A stretch of 13,228 nt of DNA, from contig JAITSM010000095.1 of NCBI GenBank assembly GCA_031287815.1, positions 1 through 13,228 of the forward strand, given 5' to 3'. A program made the translations under genes and the position numbers. The notes under the pieces are model-generated. The model was not told the origin of the DNA. It ran no database searches and worked only from the letters and a program-made list of their open reading frames with translations. Each line of letters starts with the position of its first letter. The first letter of the stretch is position 1. Of the stretch, positions 4,754-11,778 are shown piece by piece. Source of the DNA: Prevotellaceae bacterium. GTDB taxonomy: Bacteria > Bacteroidota > Bacteroidia > Bacteroidales > UBA932.

Positions 4754-7639
4754 TTACTGTTTATTACAAACAACATTGTAAGGGCAGTGTTCACATTGTT
4801 TGGAATCTGTTGTTTGCAGTACCGGACGGTGTTCGTCGAAAAGCCCGGAGAGGGTGCGGGAAAGAGCGGCGGCAAGCGCTTCGGAATAATCTGCAATATC
4901 TTCTACCGCTTGCGCTTTTCCTTTATCGTAAAGGGTAAAATCGGCGGCTTCGGCGTAGGCGCTGCGGAGAAAATAGAGCAGGGGAATGACGGGCTGCCGG
5001 GCGTGGCGATGCATCATCATGGAATATAACAGAATTTGTAATATGCCTGGATGCTGTTTTTCGCCGAAAAGGGTTTCGATGCTTTCAAACGCGTTGTCCA
5101 CAGCGCCGGTTTTGTAATCTACCACGTACAGGGTATTTCCGCGCCGGTGGAGCCGGTCGATGATGCCGCCGAAAAGCAATTGGCACGGTTGCCCGTTGGC
5201 GGAGAAAGGGAAAAGTTGCCTTACCGGTAATTCCATTCCTTGGGGGATGAAGGGCGCCAGGTTCCGGTCGATGTGCAGGAGCTGCCGGATATATTTCTGT
5301 AAAATATCGCCGGTTATCAGTAAATCGCCGTTATCGTAGAAATCGGGTGGGAGGGAGGGCGACTGGTAGCAGGTCGTTGCGATAGCCTCTTTGACGATTT
5401 CTTCTATGTGTCCTTTGGGATGCAGGAGCGTTTCCAAATCCTGTGCGGTTACTTCCTTTTTTATCCAGGGGGTGTAAATAATTTCCATCGCTTTGTGGAG
5501 GAGGCGCCCGAACAGGCTGTGGCCTACTTTTTCGGTTACCTCTTCGGGTTCTTTGATACGGGCGGCGTAGCGGAAGTAAAAGCGCAGGGGGCAGGCGAGG
5601 TAGGCGTTTAAGGCAGTGGGTGAAAACGGGGGGCTATTTTCCGGCAGGGTTTGTATTTCCGTTTCCGGCGCATGGGCATATCGCGCGATCGTTTGTTTTT
5701 CCAGGTTCCATCCGGGCGTTCGGGGCGGGAGGCTGATGGTTTCTTCATTTTTCCGGGGCGCGCGCGCGGGGATATTTAGGGTCTGTTCTTTCACGGGGTG
5801 GCCGCTTTCCAGCTTGAGTTGAAGGAGGTAGCGGCTGGGTTCGCCGGTGCGTATGCCTTCGGTTTTGGCGCTGTAGAGTAATTTTATATTACGCGCACGT
5901 TGGAGGAGGCGGTAAAAGTAGTAAGCCGCAACCGCTTCCTGCCGTTCGGGAGTGGGCAGCCCGAAGGCGCGGCGCAGGTTGTAGGGAATAAAGGATGTAT
6001 GTTTTCCGGGACGGGGCAGTATTCCTTCGTTGGCGGAGAGGAGGATAAGGTTGTCGAAATCGAGGAGGCGGGTTTCCAGTAATCCCATGACCTGGATACC
6101 GGCTAAAGGTTCGCCGGTAAAGGGAATTTGTTCGTTTTGAAGGATTCCGCGCAGCAGTTTGGCGTATAACTTTATGGATATTTCCAGCTGGCAGCCCTCA
6201 AGGGCGTTGGAGAGTTTGTTCACCAGGCGGAGAGTATGCTGCAGGTATCCCCGAAGGAGGGAGTCGGCGGCCTGTAAGGGGTGGTTGCGGCTTACGGCGT
6301 CCAGTAAAAAGAGCAGGCGGGCGGCTAATTCGCGGTAATTTGCCAGCGGCGCGAGTAAGTCCGAAAGAAACTGGTTTCCAGAAAAAAATAAACTGGAAAC
6401 ATAGATGTTATTATGTAGAACTATTTTGTTTGCGACATCTTCTTTTTCGTTATTTACCAGTTGTTTGATGTATTGGTGGGCGAGGAGCGCCAGGATCTCT
6501 TTGTAGTAGTATTTGGAGGCTGCCTGTCCGGCGGGTTTGGCGTGGGCAAAAAGTTGGCAGAGGGCTTCCAGGAGCGAGTAAACGGGGGTTTGCCGGAGGG
6601 GGTAGCCCATAGTGATATTCATTTGTGCAGCGGCGGCGGGCAGGGTGTGGAGGAGAGGCGGGAGAAGCTGTTCGTCGGCTAAGACCACGGCTGTGCGCTG
6701 GTCGGGGGCGGCCTGCATGCTTTTGAGAAGTTGGGGCGTTACTTTGACCTGCGCGATATTGGAAGGAGCGGCGATAATAGCGAGTTCTTTTTTATCGGCA
6801 AAGGGGGAAAATCCGGGGTCATATTCCGGCGGCGGGAAGTTTTGGAGATTATCACGTAAAAAGTAGCCGGCTTCCTCGTGCTTGTTATTTATATAATAAG
6901 CATCATAATCCCAGTAGAAATCCGCCCGGCGTTGTGCCTGGAGGTAGCGGAAGAGTATTTTTTCACATTCATTGAGGGCATTGAAGCCGATGAATACATA
7001 ATATCCGGGCAACAGGCCGGAGGCGTCCCGGGAGGTAATTTTTTCGGCAAGGCTGCGGTAGAGCATTCCTTCGAATGCTTTGTTTTGATTATGGAGACGT
7101 TCCCGGAAGCGCTGGTAGACGGCGGGAAGGGTTTCCCAGAGGATTATAAAATTTTCCCGGAGGCGGCTTTCGCTTTTTTCCGGAAAATGATTCCAGAATT
7201 TCCGGAGAAGGGCTATTTGTTCGGGAGAGAGAAAGGAGAAACCGTTTTCGAGGGCTTTGCGTTCGCGCAGGTTAGAGAAGAGGGCGGCGGGGTCGACCAG
7301 GAATTTGTCGATTTGATCGAAGTCATAGAGGAGAGTTTGCCCCCAGTGGTAAAAGCGGTCGAGGGATTCGGCGGAACCTCGTTCGGCGGAGTAGCACTGG
7401 TGGAGCTCCACCAGGAGAGTGAGGTTGTCGGCGAGGCGGCGGGAAGGATCGGTTTGTTTTACCAGCTCCTCGATGCTTTGGCAGGGAGGATGCCAGAGAG
7501 GCTTCTCCAGGAGGCGGGCAAGGCTTTGCGCAAAGAAAAGATGGGCACGCTTGTTAGGGAAAACCAGGGTCAGCTCCGGGAGCTTCTCGCTGTAGCGCTG
7601 GTACAGGCTTTGTGCAACGGCGTCAAGGAAGGAAAGCAT
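4754..7639 (-). CDS. addB: AddB-type helicase-nuclease subunit (PD-(D/E)XK, 4Fe-4S)
   Basis: The 961-residue protein matches the AddB subunit of AddAB recombination/repair nucleases. It begins with LTLVFPNKRAHLFF (23-36), where AddB carries a degenerate nucleotide-binding loop; no intact Walker A GKT is present, as in many AddB proteins. The C-terminal nuclease domain has FSPTALNAYLACPLRFYF with C683, LLHKAME with H715, GIID with D828, VVDYKTG with D841 and K843, and GILQILLYS with Q868. The chain ends in CEHCPYNVVC (C949, C952, C958), which with C683 makes the four-cysteine iron-sulfur set typical of AddB. AddAB processes double-strand ends for RecA. The usual partner AddA is not in the window: the upstream neighbour across a 521-bp repeat-filled gap is glsB. 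AddA may be encoded elsewhere, or this could be a related stand-alone PD-(D/E)XK protein. Nuclease residues are intact. Confidence 0.85.
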   Translation of the reverse strand: MLSFLDAVAQSLYQRYSEKLPELTLVFPNKRAHLFFAQSLARLLEKPLWHPPCQSIEELVKQTDPSRRLADNLTLLVELHQCYSAERGSAESLDRFYHWGQTLLYDFDQIDKFLVDPAALFSNLRERKALENGFSFLSPEQIALLRKFWNHFPEKSESRLRENFIILWETLPAVYQRFRERLHNQNKAFEGMLYRSLAEKITSRDASGLLPGYYVFIGFNALNECEKILFRYLQAQRRADFYWDYDAYYINNKHEEAGYFLRDNLQNFPPPEYDPGFSPFADKKELAIIAAPSNIAQVKVTPQLLKSMQAAPDQRTAVVLADEQLLPPLLHTLPAAAAQMNITMGYPLRQTPVYSLLEALCQLFAHAKPAGQAASKYYYKEILALLAHQYIKQLVNNEKEDVANKIVLHNNIYVSSLFFSGNQFLSDLLAPLANYRELAARLLFLLDAVSRNHPLQAADSLLRGYLQHTLRLVNKLSNALEGCQLEISIKLYAKLLRGILQNEQIPFTGEPLAGIQVMGLLETRLLDFDNLILLSANEGILPRPGKHTSFIPYNLRRAFGLPTPERQEAVAAYYFYRLLQRARNIKLLYSAKTEGIRTGEPSRYLLQLKLESGHPVKEQTLNIPARAPRKNEETISLPPRTPGWNLEKQTIARYAHAPETEIQTLPENSPPFSPTALNAYLACPLRFYFRYAARIKEPEEVTEKVGHSLFGRLLHKAMEIIYTPWIKKEVTAQDLETLLHPKGHIEEIVKEAIATTCYQSPSLPPDFYDNGDLLITGDILQKYIRQLLHIDRNLAPFIPQGMELPVRQLFPFSANGQPCQLLFGGIIDRLHRRGNTLYVVDYKTGAVDNAFESIETLFGEKQHPGILQILLYSMMMHRHARQPVIPLLYFLRSAYAEAADFTLYDKGKAQAVEDIADYSEALAAALSRTLSGLFDEHRPVLQTTDSKQCEHCPYNVVCNKQ

Positions 7640-7641
7640 TT

Positions 7642-7701
7642 CTTTAATGTGCTAATGTGACTAATTGTTTAATGTGACTAATTGTTTAATGTGCTAATGT
7701 G
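7642..7701. repeat. Short imperfect tandem repeat before the nuclease gene
   Basis: Variants of TTTAATGTGACTAATTG and TTTAATGTGCTAATG are repeated about four times directly upstream of the nuclease start. They occupy the place where its 5' untranslated region should be. A TACCTTTA on the minus strand (7707-7714) is one base short of a -7 box, but no -33 box is placed correctly, so the promoter is unresolved. Confidence 0.6.
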
Positions 7702-7726
7702 TAAAGGTACGAAATTTGTTCTAATA

Positions 7727-7922
7727 GGTTTGCTTTCCTTGCGACTTGGTTTGCTTTCCTTGCGACTTGGTTTGCTTTCCTTGCGACTTGGTTTGCATTC
7801 CTTGCGACTTGGTTTGCATTCCTTGCGACTTGGTTTGCATTCCTTGCGACTTGGTTTGCATTCCTTGCGACTTGGTTTACATTCCTTGCGACTTGGTTTA
7901 CATTCCTTGCGACTTGGTTTGC
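7727..7922. repeat. 21-bp minisatellite, nine full units plus a partial
   Basis: Nine head-to-tail 21-bp units start at 7727 and end at 7915, followed by GGTTTGC. Each contains CCTTGCGACTT. Three variants occur in blocks: units 1-3 have GCTTTCC, units 4-7 GCATTCC and units 8-9 ACATTCC. The block order is typical of stepwise slippage or unequal crossover. There are no spacers, so it is not a CRISPR array. The unit length is a multiple of three and leaves frames open on the plus strand, but these have no support as genes. Confidence 0.95.
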
Positions 7923-7928
7923 TCGAAA

Positions 7929-8156
7929 ATTAAGAACTAAAAGTTAAAAACTAAAAGTTAAAAGTTGCTGGCGCCTTTTTGAGTTAAAAGTTAAAAGTTA
8001 AAAGTGAGCTGGCGCCTTTTTGAGTTAAAAGTTAAAAGTTAAAAGTTAAAAGTGAGCTGGCGCCAGCACTCTTAGTTTTTAACTTTTAGTTTTTAACTTT
8101 TAGTTTTTAACTTTTAGTTTTTAACTTTTAGTTTTTAACTTTTAGTTCTTAACTTC
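7929..8156. repeat. GTTAAAA/TTTTAAC array forming a large inverted repeat around a GGCGCC palindrome
   Basis: The left arm consists of AAAAGTTAAAAACT and AGTTAAA units. It is interrupted by GCTGGCGCC at 7967, 8008 and 8056; the spacings of 41 and 48 bp differ by one 7-bp unit. The centre is GCTGGCGCCAGC (8056-8067). The right arm is the 14-bp unit AGTTTTTAACTTTT, the reverse complement of the left unit, repeated five times from 8074 to 8143 plus a sixth variant. The block fills the space between glsB and the nuclease gene. The same units occur at 2415-2440 and 13181-13228. A transcript could form a long hairpin, so it may end glsB transcription; that is inference. Confidence 0.9.
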
Positions 8157-8160
8157 CTAA

Positions 8161-9114
8161 TTACCGTTGAATCCACCAGCGGGCGCGGAAGCGTTGGGCG
8201 ATGCGGCGGAGGGGAGCGGTGTAGCGGTCGATTTTTTCGGCATAGATGTCGCTTATTTTTATGAGGATGCCGGTTTCTTCGACGTCGCCGAAATGGGTGT
8301 TGACGGCTGTGCCGAATACGCGCATGGAAGGGGAGAGGTTCATATAGGAATTGATGAGGGGCGGGATATTTTCGCCGAGATTGCGTACTTCGCGGGAGAG
8401 GATGCGGTAGTCTTCTTTATAGTCGTTGCCGGTGAAGAGGGATTGCAGTTTGAGGGCATTGAAGTCGGTTTCGAGGGGATGGATGGGGCGGACGAGCCGG
8501 TCGGGGTCGGCGAAGTGTTTCTGGAGAAAATAGAGCAGCATGTTGCGCGCTTCCCGGTTGTAGGAGACGTACATGGTCACTTTTCCGAAGAAATAGTTTA
8601 CTTCGGGATAGCGGAGGACGAGGGCGCCCAGCCCGTCCCAGAGGTTGTCGAGGGCGTAGAGGCCTTTGGTGCGGAGGCGGGTGCTCTGGTAGTTGGGCTG
8701 GACGAAGGAGCGCCCGAGTTCAATGGTACGGGGGAGGTATTTGTTGGTAAAGGTCTCGGAAAAATGAAACAGTTCGGAGGTTGCCAGGTCTTTTTCATTG
8801 CCAATGCCGGCGTGGATGTAGCGGTAGCCGCCGAGTATTTCTTTTGCTTTGGGGTCCCATACGATAAGTTGCTTATAGGGGTTGGTTTCGCTGGTGTCGA
8901 ATTCATCGATGTCTACGCGTTTGCCGGTGCCGCCGCCGGAGGCGCGGAAGGATATTTCGCGGAGGCGGCCGATTTCCTGCATAATGTTGGGCGAGTCGTG
9001 GGCGGTAACCACGTACAGTTTATTGCCGCCGTTGTTGGTGTAGCGGACGAATTTTTCGGTAGTTAATTCTGCTCTCAGAATTTGCTTGGGGATGGGTTGG
9101 ATGACGGGGTCCAT
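8161..9114 (-). CDS. glsB: GlsB-like N-acyltransferase of glycine (amino-acid) lipid synthesis
   Basis: The 317-residue protein is a GNAT-fold acyltransferase of the OlsB/Acetyltransf_5 kind. Visible family marks are LREISFRASGGGTG (51-64), DIDEFD (68-73), ILGGYRYI (93-100) and ELGRSFVQPNYQ (132-143), followed by a long C-terminal part with VTMYVSYNREARNMLLYFL. GlsB of Bacteroides transfers a 3-hydroxy fatty acyl group from acyl carrier protein to the amino group of glycine, giving N-acylglycine, which GlsA then O-acylates to glycine lipid at the membrane. The assignment rests on motifs, length and direct pairing with the GlsA-like gene 16 bp upstream, the arrangement expected for a two-gene operon. 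The amino acid used (glycine, serine or ornithine) cannot be read from the sequence. The start is the ATG just after the end of glsA. Confidence 0.85.
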   Translation of the reverse strand: MDPVIQPIPKQILRAELTTEKFVRYTNNGGNKLYVVTAHDSPNIMQEIGRLREISFRASGGGTGKRVDIDEFDTSETNPYKQLIVWDPKAKEILGGYRYIHAGIGNEKDLATSELFHFSETFTNKYLPRTIELGRSFVQPNYQSTRLRTKGLYALDNLWDGLGALVLRYPEVNYFFGKVTMYVSYNREARNMLLYFLQKHFADPDRLVRPIHPLETDFNALKLQSLFTGNDYKEDYRILSREVRNLGENIPPLINSYMNLSPSMRVFGTAVNTHFGDVEETGILIKISDIYAEKIDRYTAPLRRIAQRFRARWWIQR

Positions 9115-9130
9115 GTTGTTGTTAAATAAT

Positions 9131-9991
9131 TCATAATTCTTTTAGTTCGTATACTTTTTCCCTGATCATTTGTGACCAGTAGGCGGGGGAGCGGCTTTGA
9201 TCAAAGGTTTCAAAGGGTACGGGAGCGCCGAAGTATAAATGGAAGGTACGGTTTTTTTGTTTAAAAAATTCGTCGGGTAAATAAAGCAGTTCGATATTGG
9301 CTTTTATCCCCAGCCGTTTCCGGAAATTAGAAAGAGTATAAAACCGGTTGGAATTGCGTCCTTCAAAGTACACCGGCACGATGTACCGTTTATACTGTAT
9401 GGCTTTTCGGATAAAGTTGGGTTTCCATTCCAGGTCGGTGATTTTCCCATGAATGCGCCGCGAGCAAAGCCCGGCAGGGAAGTACAGTATCTGGGCGTCC
9501 GAGCGGTAGGCGGTATCGATGCGTTGTGCATAGCCTGCCGGTTGGCGGCCGTACTTGTTTACCGGCACAAAGAGGGGTTCGAAGGGTTTGAGGTAGAGCA
9601 GGAGGTCGTTGACGATAAAGCGTATTTCGCGGAATCGCGCGCCGATGGCGCTCATCAGGATGAGCCCGTCAAATGCGCCGAGCGGGTGATTCGAAGCAAA
9701 AATATAGCGGCGCCCTTCCGGAATGTTTTCCAGCCCGTGTGGATGGTACCACGAATGCCAGTGTTCTTTGATGATGGCGTCGTTGAACGCCAGCCCGCGC
9801 AGGTGGCCGTAAGTGTGGAGCACTTCGTTAACTTCGTCTTCGTGAATGATGCGTTTGATATAGTTTAGGAGGAAGCGCGGCAACAGTTTCCGCAGGCGCG
9901 GGTTTTTTGCGGCAATGATATTTTCGATGTCCACGGCCTTCGGAAGGCGCGGGGGATAAGGAAGGACAGGCGAATGACGGGGTGCGTTCAT
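9131..9991 (-). CDS. glsA: GlsA-like O-acyltransferase (PlsC/LPLAT family)
   Basis: The 286-residue protein carries the acyltransferase block ASNHPLGAFDG (99-109, N101-H102 with D108), the FVPVNKYGR segment (141-149) that contributes the second motif, and the FPAG motif (171-174) followed by basic residues. These are the motifs of the lysophospholipid/acyl-amino-acid O-acyltransferases. In Bacteroides, GlsA adds a second fatty acid to the hydroxyl of N-acylglycine made by GlsB. No clear transmembrane helix is seen, only amphipathic stretches such as LLPRFLLNYIKRII (36-49), so it is probably a peripheral inner-membrane enzyme. It is the first gene of a two-gene operon with glsB (16-bp gap) and has its own promoter at 10010-10041. 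Products of this pathway are abundant structural lipids in Bacteroidetes. Confidence 0.87.
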   Translation of the reverse strand: MNAPRHSPVLPYPPRLPKAVDIENIIAAKNPRLRKLLPRFLLNYIKRIIHEDEVNEVLHTYGHLRGLAFNDAIIKEHWHSWYHPHGLENIPEGRRYIFASNHPLGAFDGLILMSAIGARFREIRFIVNDLLLYLKPFEPLFVPVNKYGRQPAGYAQRIDTAYRSDAQILYFPAGLCSRRIHGKITDLEWKPNFIRKAIQYKRYIVPVYFEGRNSNRFYTLSNFRKRLGIKANIELLYLPDEFFKQKNRTFHLYFGAPVPFETFDQSRSPAYWSQMIREKVYELKEL

Positions 9992-10009
9992 AGTGTATTC
10001 TAAACTTTA

Positions 10010-10041
10010 CAAAGTTACGTATAATAGTTTGAAATGACAAG
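10010..10041 (-). promoter_or_regulatory. Promoter of the glsA-glsB operon
   Basis: On the minus strand TAACTTTG (10010-10017) matches TAnnTTTG, and CTTG (10038-10041) supplies the TTG of the -33 box at a 20-bp distance. The glsA start lies 18 bp downstream of the -7 box, so the 5' leader is very short. This promoter is divergent from that of cassette B, about 65 bp away. Confidence 0.65.
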
Positions 10042-10105
10042 TTAAAAATTACTTGTTGCAGGTCACAATACTTTTTGCTGTTTAATATTTTTTAACAAAC
10101 TTTTT

Positions 10106-10136
10106 TTTGCCGTTAAAAAAAATGTTCTTACATTTG
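10106..10136 (+). promoter_or_regulatory. Promoter of cassette B
   Basis: TTTG (10106-10109) and TACATTTG (10129-10136) are spaced by 19 bp, the same geometry as in cassette A. Transcription should start near 10142-10144, leaving a leader of about 370 nt. The spacer CCGTTAAAAAAAATGTTCT is closely related to the one in front of gene C. Confidence 0.8.
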
Positions 10137-10142
10137 CGACGG

Positions 10143-10455
10143 ATTTAGCTCTTTGATATTTTGGTAGGACATATTGGATATATGTCAGCTTTTTTCCCAT
10201 CAAAAAACTTCGACCGTTTTTGTAACTAAGAATTAAGCAAAAATCCGCGAGAAACGCGAAATTTTATTTATTTAGTTACGGGTAGTCGAAGACCTTTTGA
10301 TGGATAAGTTAAATTTGCGTTTCGTTTTTTTTATTTACCCAACATCTTCGTGAGTTAAAGCAGAAGAAACGAAATGGGCAGCGAATATAAAATCGTAGCA
10401 AGGGGTTGTTTTATAGAAAAAGTTTGTGTTTGAAAACAGCCCCCAAGCTGCGAAA
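10143..10455 (+). ncRNA. Structured leader RNA B, homologous in fold to leader A
   Basis: Ends are approximate. A boxA-like GCTCTTTGATA lies at 10148-10158. Helices equivalent to leader A are: P1a CCATCAAAA (10197-10205)/TTTTGATGG (10295-10303); P1b CTTCGAC (10208-10214)/GTCGAAG (10285-10291); P2 GTAACTAA (10222-10229)/TTAGTTAC (10272-10279); P3 GCG (10247-10249)/CGC (10255-10257) with AAAAT (10240-10244)/ATTTT (10261-10265). The alternative pairing is AAACGCGAAATTT (10252-10264) with AAATTTGCGTTT (10311-10322), one bulge. The 3' hairpin is GGGGTTGTTTT (10402-10412)/AAAACAGCCCC (10433-10443), closed by GCAGC (10378-10382)/GCTGC (10447-10451). An extra hairpin GACATAT/ATATGTC (10169-10187) is absent from A. 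Most helices differ in sequence from A but stay paired, which supports a real conserved RNA. The hairpin loop strand GTTTGTGTTTG is shared with A. Confidence 0.75.
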
Positions 10456-10513
10456 ACAGAACATAGACCGATAAACTTTAAACATGAAACCTTAAACATT
10501 AATAATAATTATT

Positions 10514-11452
10514 ATGAAAACAATTATCCTTCTCTTAGCAATGCTTGCAAGTATTGCAGCAAGCGCACAGCGCACCACTCCGGTAACAATTGCAAATACC
10601 CAAGTGGACTATTTGCAAAAAACCGTAACCTTCGATTTGTCGTGGACAGGCAGCGACGCCAGCCACCGCAACGAAGTATGGGTGTTTGTAGATATTCAAC
10701 CGGTAACCGGGGCAAACTCTTTGGGCAGCTGGTCGCCCGCCACGCTCGTGCCAAACGCAACAACGGTTACCGCTATCAGCGGCAATCAGTATTCGTCGCT
10801 TACCTATACGCCGGTAAACGACAATACGCGCGGCGTATGGGTAAAAGGGACAGCCGCCAACAGTACCAGTACTTTTAAGGCTACTGTGAAGGTAACATTA
10901 GACAGCGTCACGCCCGCCGCATTCAACGCCTGCGCTTATGCTACCGACTATCCGCCGAATGCGGCGGCGTATAGCGGCGGAACTTATACGCTGAAAGGTA
11001 CGCAACCATTTATCATCAATGGGGCATTGATAACCGGTGATACATTTGCCGGCGTGATAAACACGATGACTGACCCCACCGGTTGCCCGGGCGGCGTCGG
11101 GCGGGATGTAGTGCACAATGATGGGATTTGCGCACCGGGCTTGACGCCTTGCAATGGTTACTGTAGGGATTTGGCGGCTGACAATGCCGTATGTGTAAAT
11201 GGATGGGAGATTACTCTCGACTGCTTCGGCCCTGATTATCCCTATTGCGTAACGCCTGCTGGGTGGGAAAGGTGTGCTACACCGGACGAGGTGACCAAAC
11301 AATTACATATAATGTGGGCGTTTGACCCATCTGTGCATATATGGAGTGGTTATGTGAATACCACATTTGTCTGTAGAAACAGATGCAATGCAACAACATG
11401 CGAATGTATTCGAACGGAAACACTCCCTGCCTGGTGGCAAAAATGCCGCTGA
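10514..11452 (+). CDS. Secreted cysteine-rich protein B (no Ig/PKD-like module)
   Basis: This 312-residue paralogue of protein A has a signal peptide nearly identical to it (MKTIILLLAML..., ASA-Q at 18/19). The N-domain (20-170) has VDYLQKTVTFDLSW, EVWVFVD, RGVWVKG, FKATVKVTL and FNACAYATDYPPNA (137-150). After TGCPGG (189-194) it goes almost directly into the cysteine-rich tail (206-312; 12 Cys; ICAPGLTPCNGYCRDL ... WWQKCR), so the roughly 80-residue Ig/PKD-like module of A and C is missing. The mature protein has 14 cysteines. The stretch 238-285 between conserved cysteines differs almost completely from A and C. The gene is expressed from its own promoter behind structured leader RNA B. 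After the stop, GCAGCTGC followed by seven T (11494-11508) is only a weak terminator candidate. Function unknown; export is well supported. Confidence 0.85.
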   Translation: MKTIILLLAMLASIAASAQRTTPVTIANTQVDYLQKTVTFDLSWTGSDASHRNEVWVFVDIQPVTGANSLGSWSPATLVPNATTVTAISGNQYSSLTYTPVNDNTRGVWVKGTAANSTSTFKATVKVTLDSVTPAAFNACAYATDYPPNAAAYSGGTYTLKGTQPFIINGALITGDTFAGVINTMTDPTGCPGGVGRDVVHNDGICAPGLTPCNGYCRDLAADNAVCVNGWEITLDCFGPDYPYCVTPAGWERCATPDEVTKQLHIMWAFDPSVHIWSGYVNTTFVCRNRCNATTCECIRTETLPAWWQKCR

Positions 11453-11615
11453 CGAAAGCCGGGTAGATAAAAATCCATAATAGAGAAAGTTTGCAGCTGC
11501 CTTTTTTTGCTTAGCACACAAAAGAGCGGCAGGAAGGGTGAAGTATGTCTTATAATCCTACTTCCTATTTCAAATATTCGGCCTGTACAACCTTTTTTCT
11601 TATCTTTCCGGTTGA

Positions 11616-11657
11616 GTTAAAGAAGACAATATTTCGGTTAAAGAAGACAATATTTCG
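11616..11657. repeat. 21-bp tandem duplication at the cassette C promoter
   Basis: Two identical 21-bp units (11616-11636 and 11637-11657, each starting GTTAAAGAAGACAATATT) are followed by a partial third (GTTAAAA). The second unit reaches into the -33 region of the gene C promoter, so the duplication may alter promoter strength. Unit length equals that of the 7727 minisatellite, but the sequence is unrelated. Confidence 0.9.
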
Positions 11658-11679
11658 GTTAAAAATGTTCTTACATTTG
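11653..11679 (+). promoter_or_regulatory. Degenerate promoter of cassette C
   Basis: TACATTTG (11672-11679) is a full -7 box in the same context as cassette B (ATGTTCTTACATTTG). The -33 position has TTTC (11653-11656) only 15 bp away, because three A of the spacer are missing and G is replaced by C. Transcription is probably weaker than from A and B, an inference from the motif alone. Confidence 0.5.
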
Positions 11680-11690
11680 TATCGTTAAAA

Positions 11691-11713
11691 GGATAAGTTT
11701 AATCTGCGTTTCG
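11691..11713 (+). other. Remnant of the structured leader in cassette C
   Basis: These 23 bases match 10302-10324 of leader B at 21 positions (GGATAAGTTTAATCTGCGTTTCG against B). That segment of B is the downstream strand of the alternative pairing. The boxA-like element, P1, P2, P3 and the 3' hairpin are all absent, so C joins the promoter almost directly to this remnant. The leader of C is only about 85 nt. Confidence 0.7.
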
Positions 11714-11778
11714 ATTTTTATGTGAGATGACCCTAATCTTTAAATTTTTGATTTTTTAGATCCTTAAATTATATGATT

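Noticed and set aside
6878..7660. 260-residue open frame on the plus strand
   Set aside because: It is antisense to the N-terminal part of the AddB-type gene, with low-complexity E/G/F-rich composition and no signal or domain. It is a shadow.
7727..7922. CRISPR array
   Set aside because: The units are contiguous 21-mers with no unique spacers, and no cas gene is present.
7682..7933. 83-residue and overlapping 64-residue repeat peptides on the plus strand
   Set aside because: They are translations of the 21-bp minisatellite, whose unit length is a multiple of three and keeps frames open. There is no start context or non-repeat domain.
8167..9066. 299-residue open frame on the plus strand
   Set aside because: It lies exactly opposite glsB and is rich in G, V, E and A as expected of an antisense shadow. 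It has no recognisable motif, whereas the minus-strand frame has clear acyltransferase motifs.
10182..10229. 15-codon upstream ORF in leader B (MSAFFPSKNFDRFCN)
   Set aside because: It overlaps the paired strands of P1 and P2 and has no counterpart in leader A, so it does not look like a conserved leader peptide.
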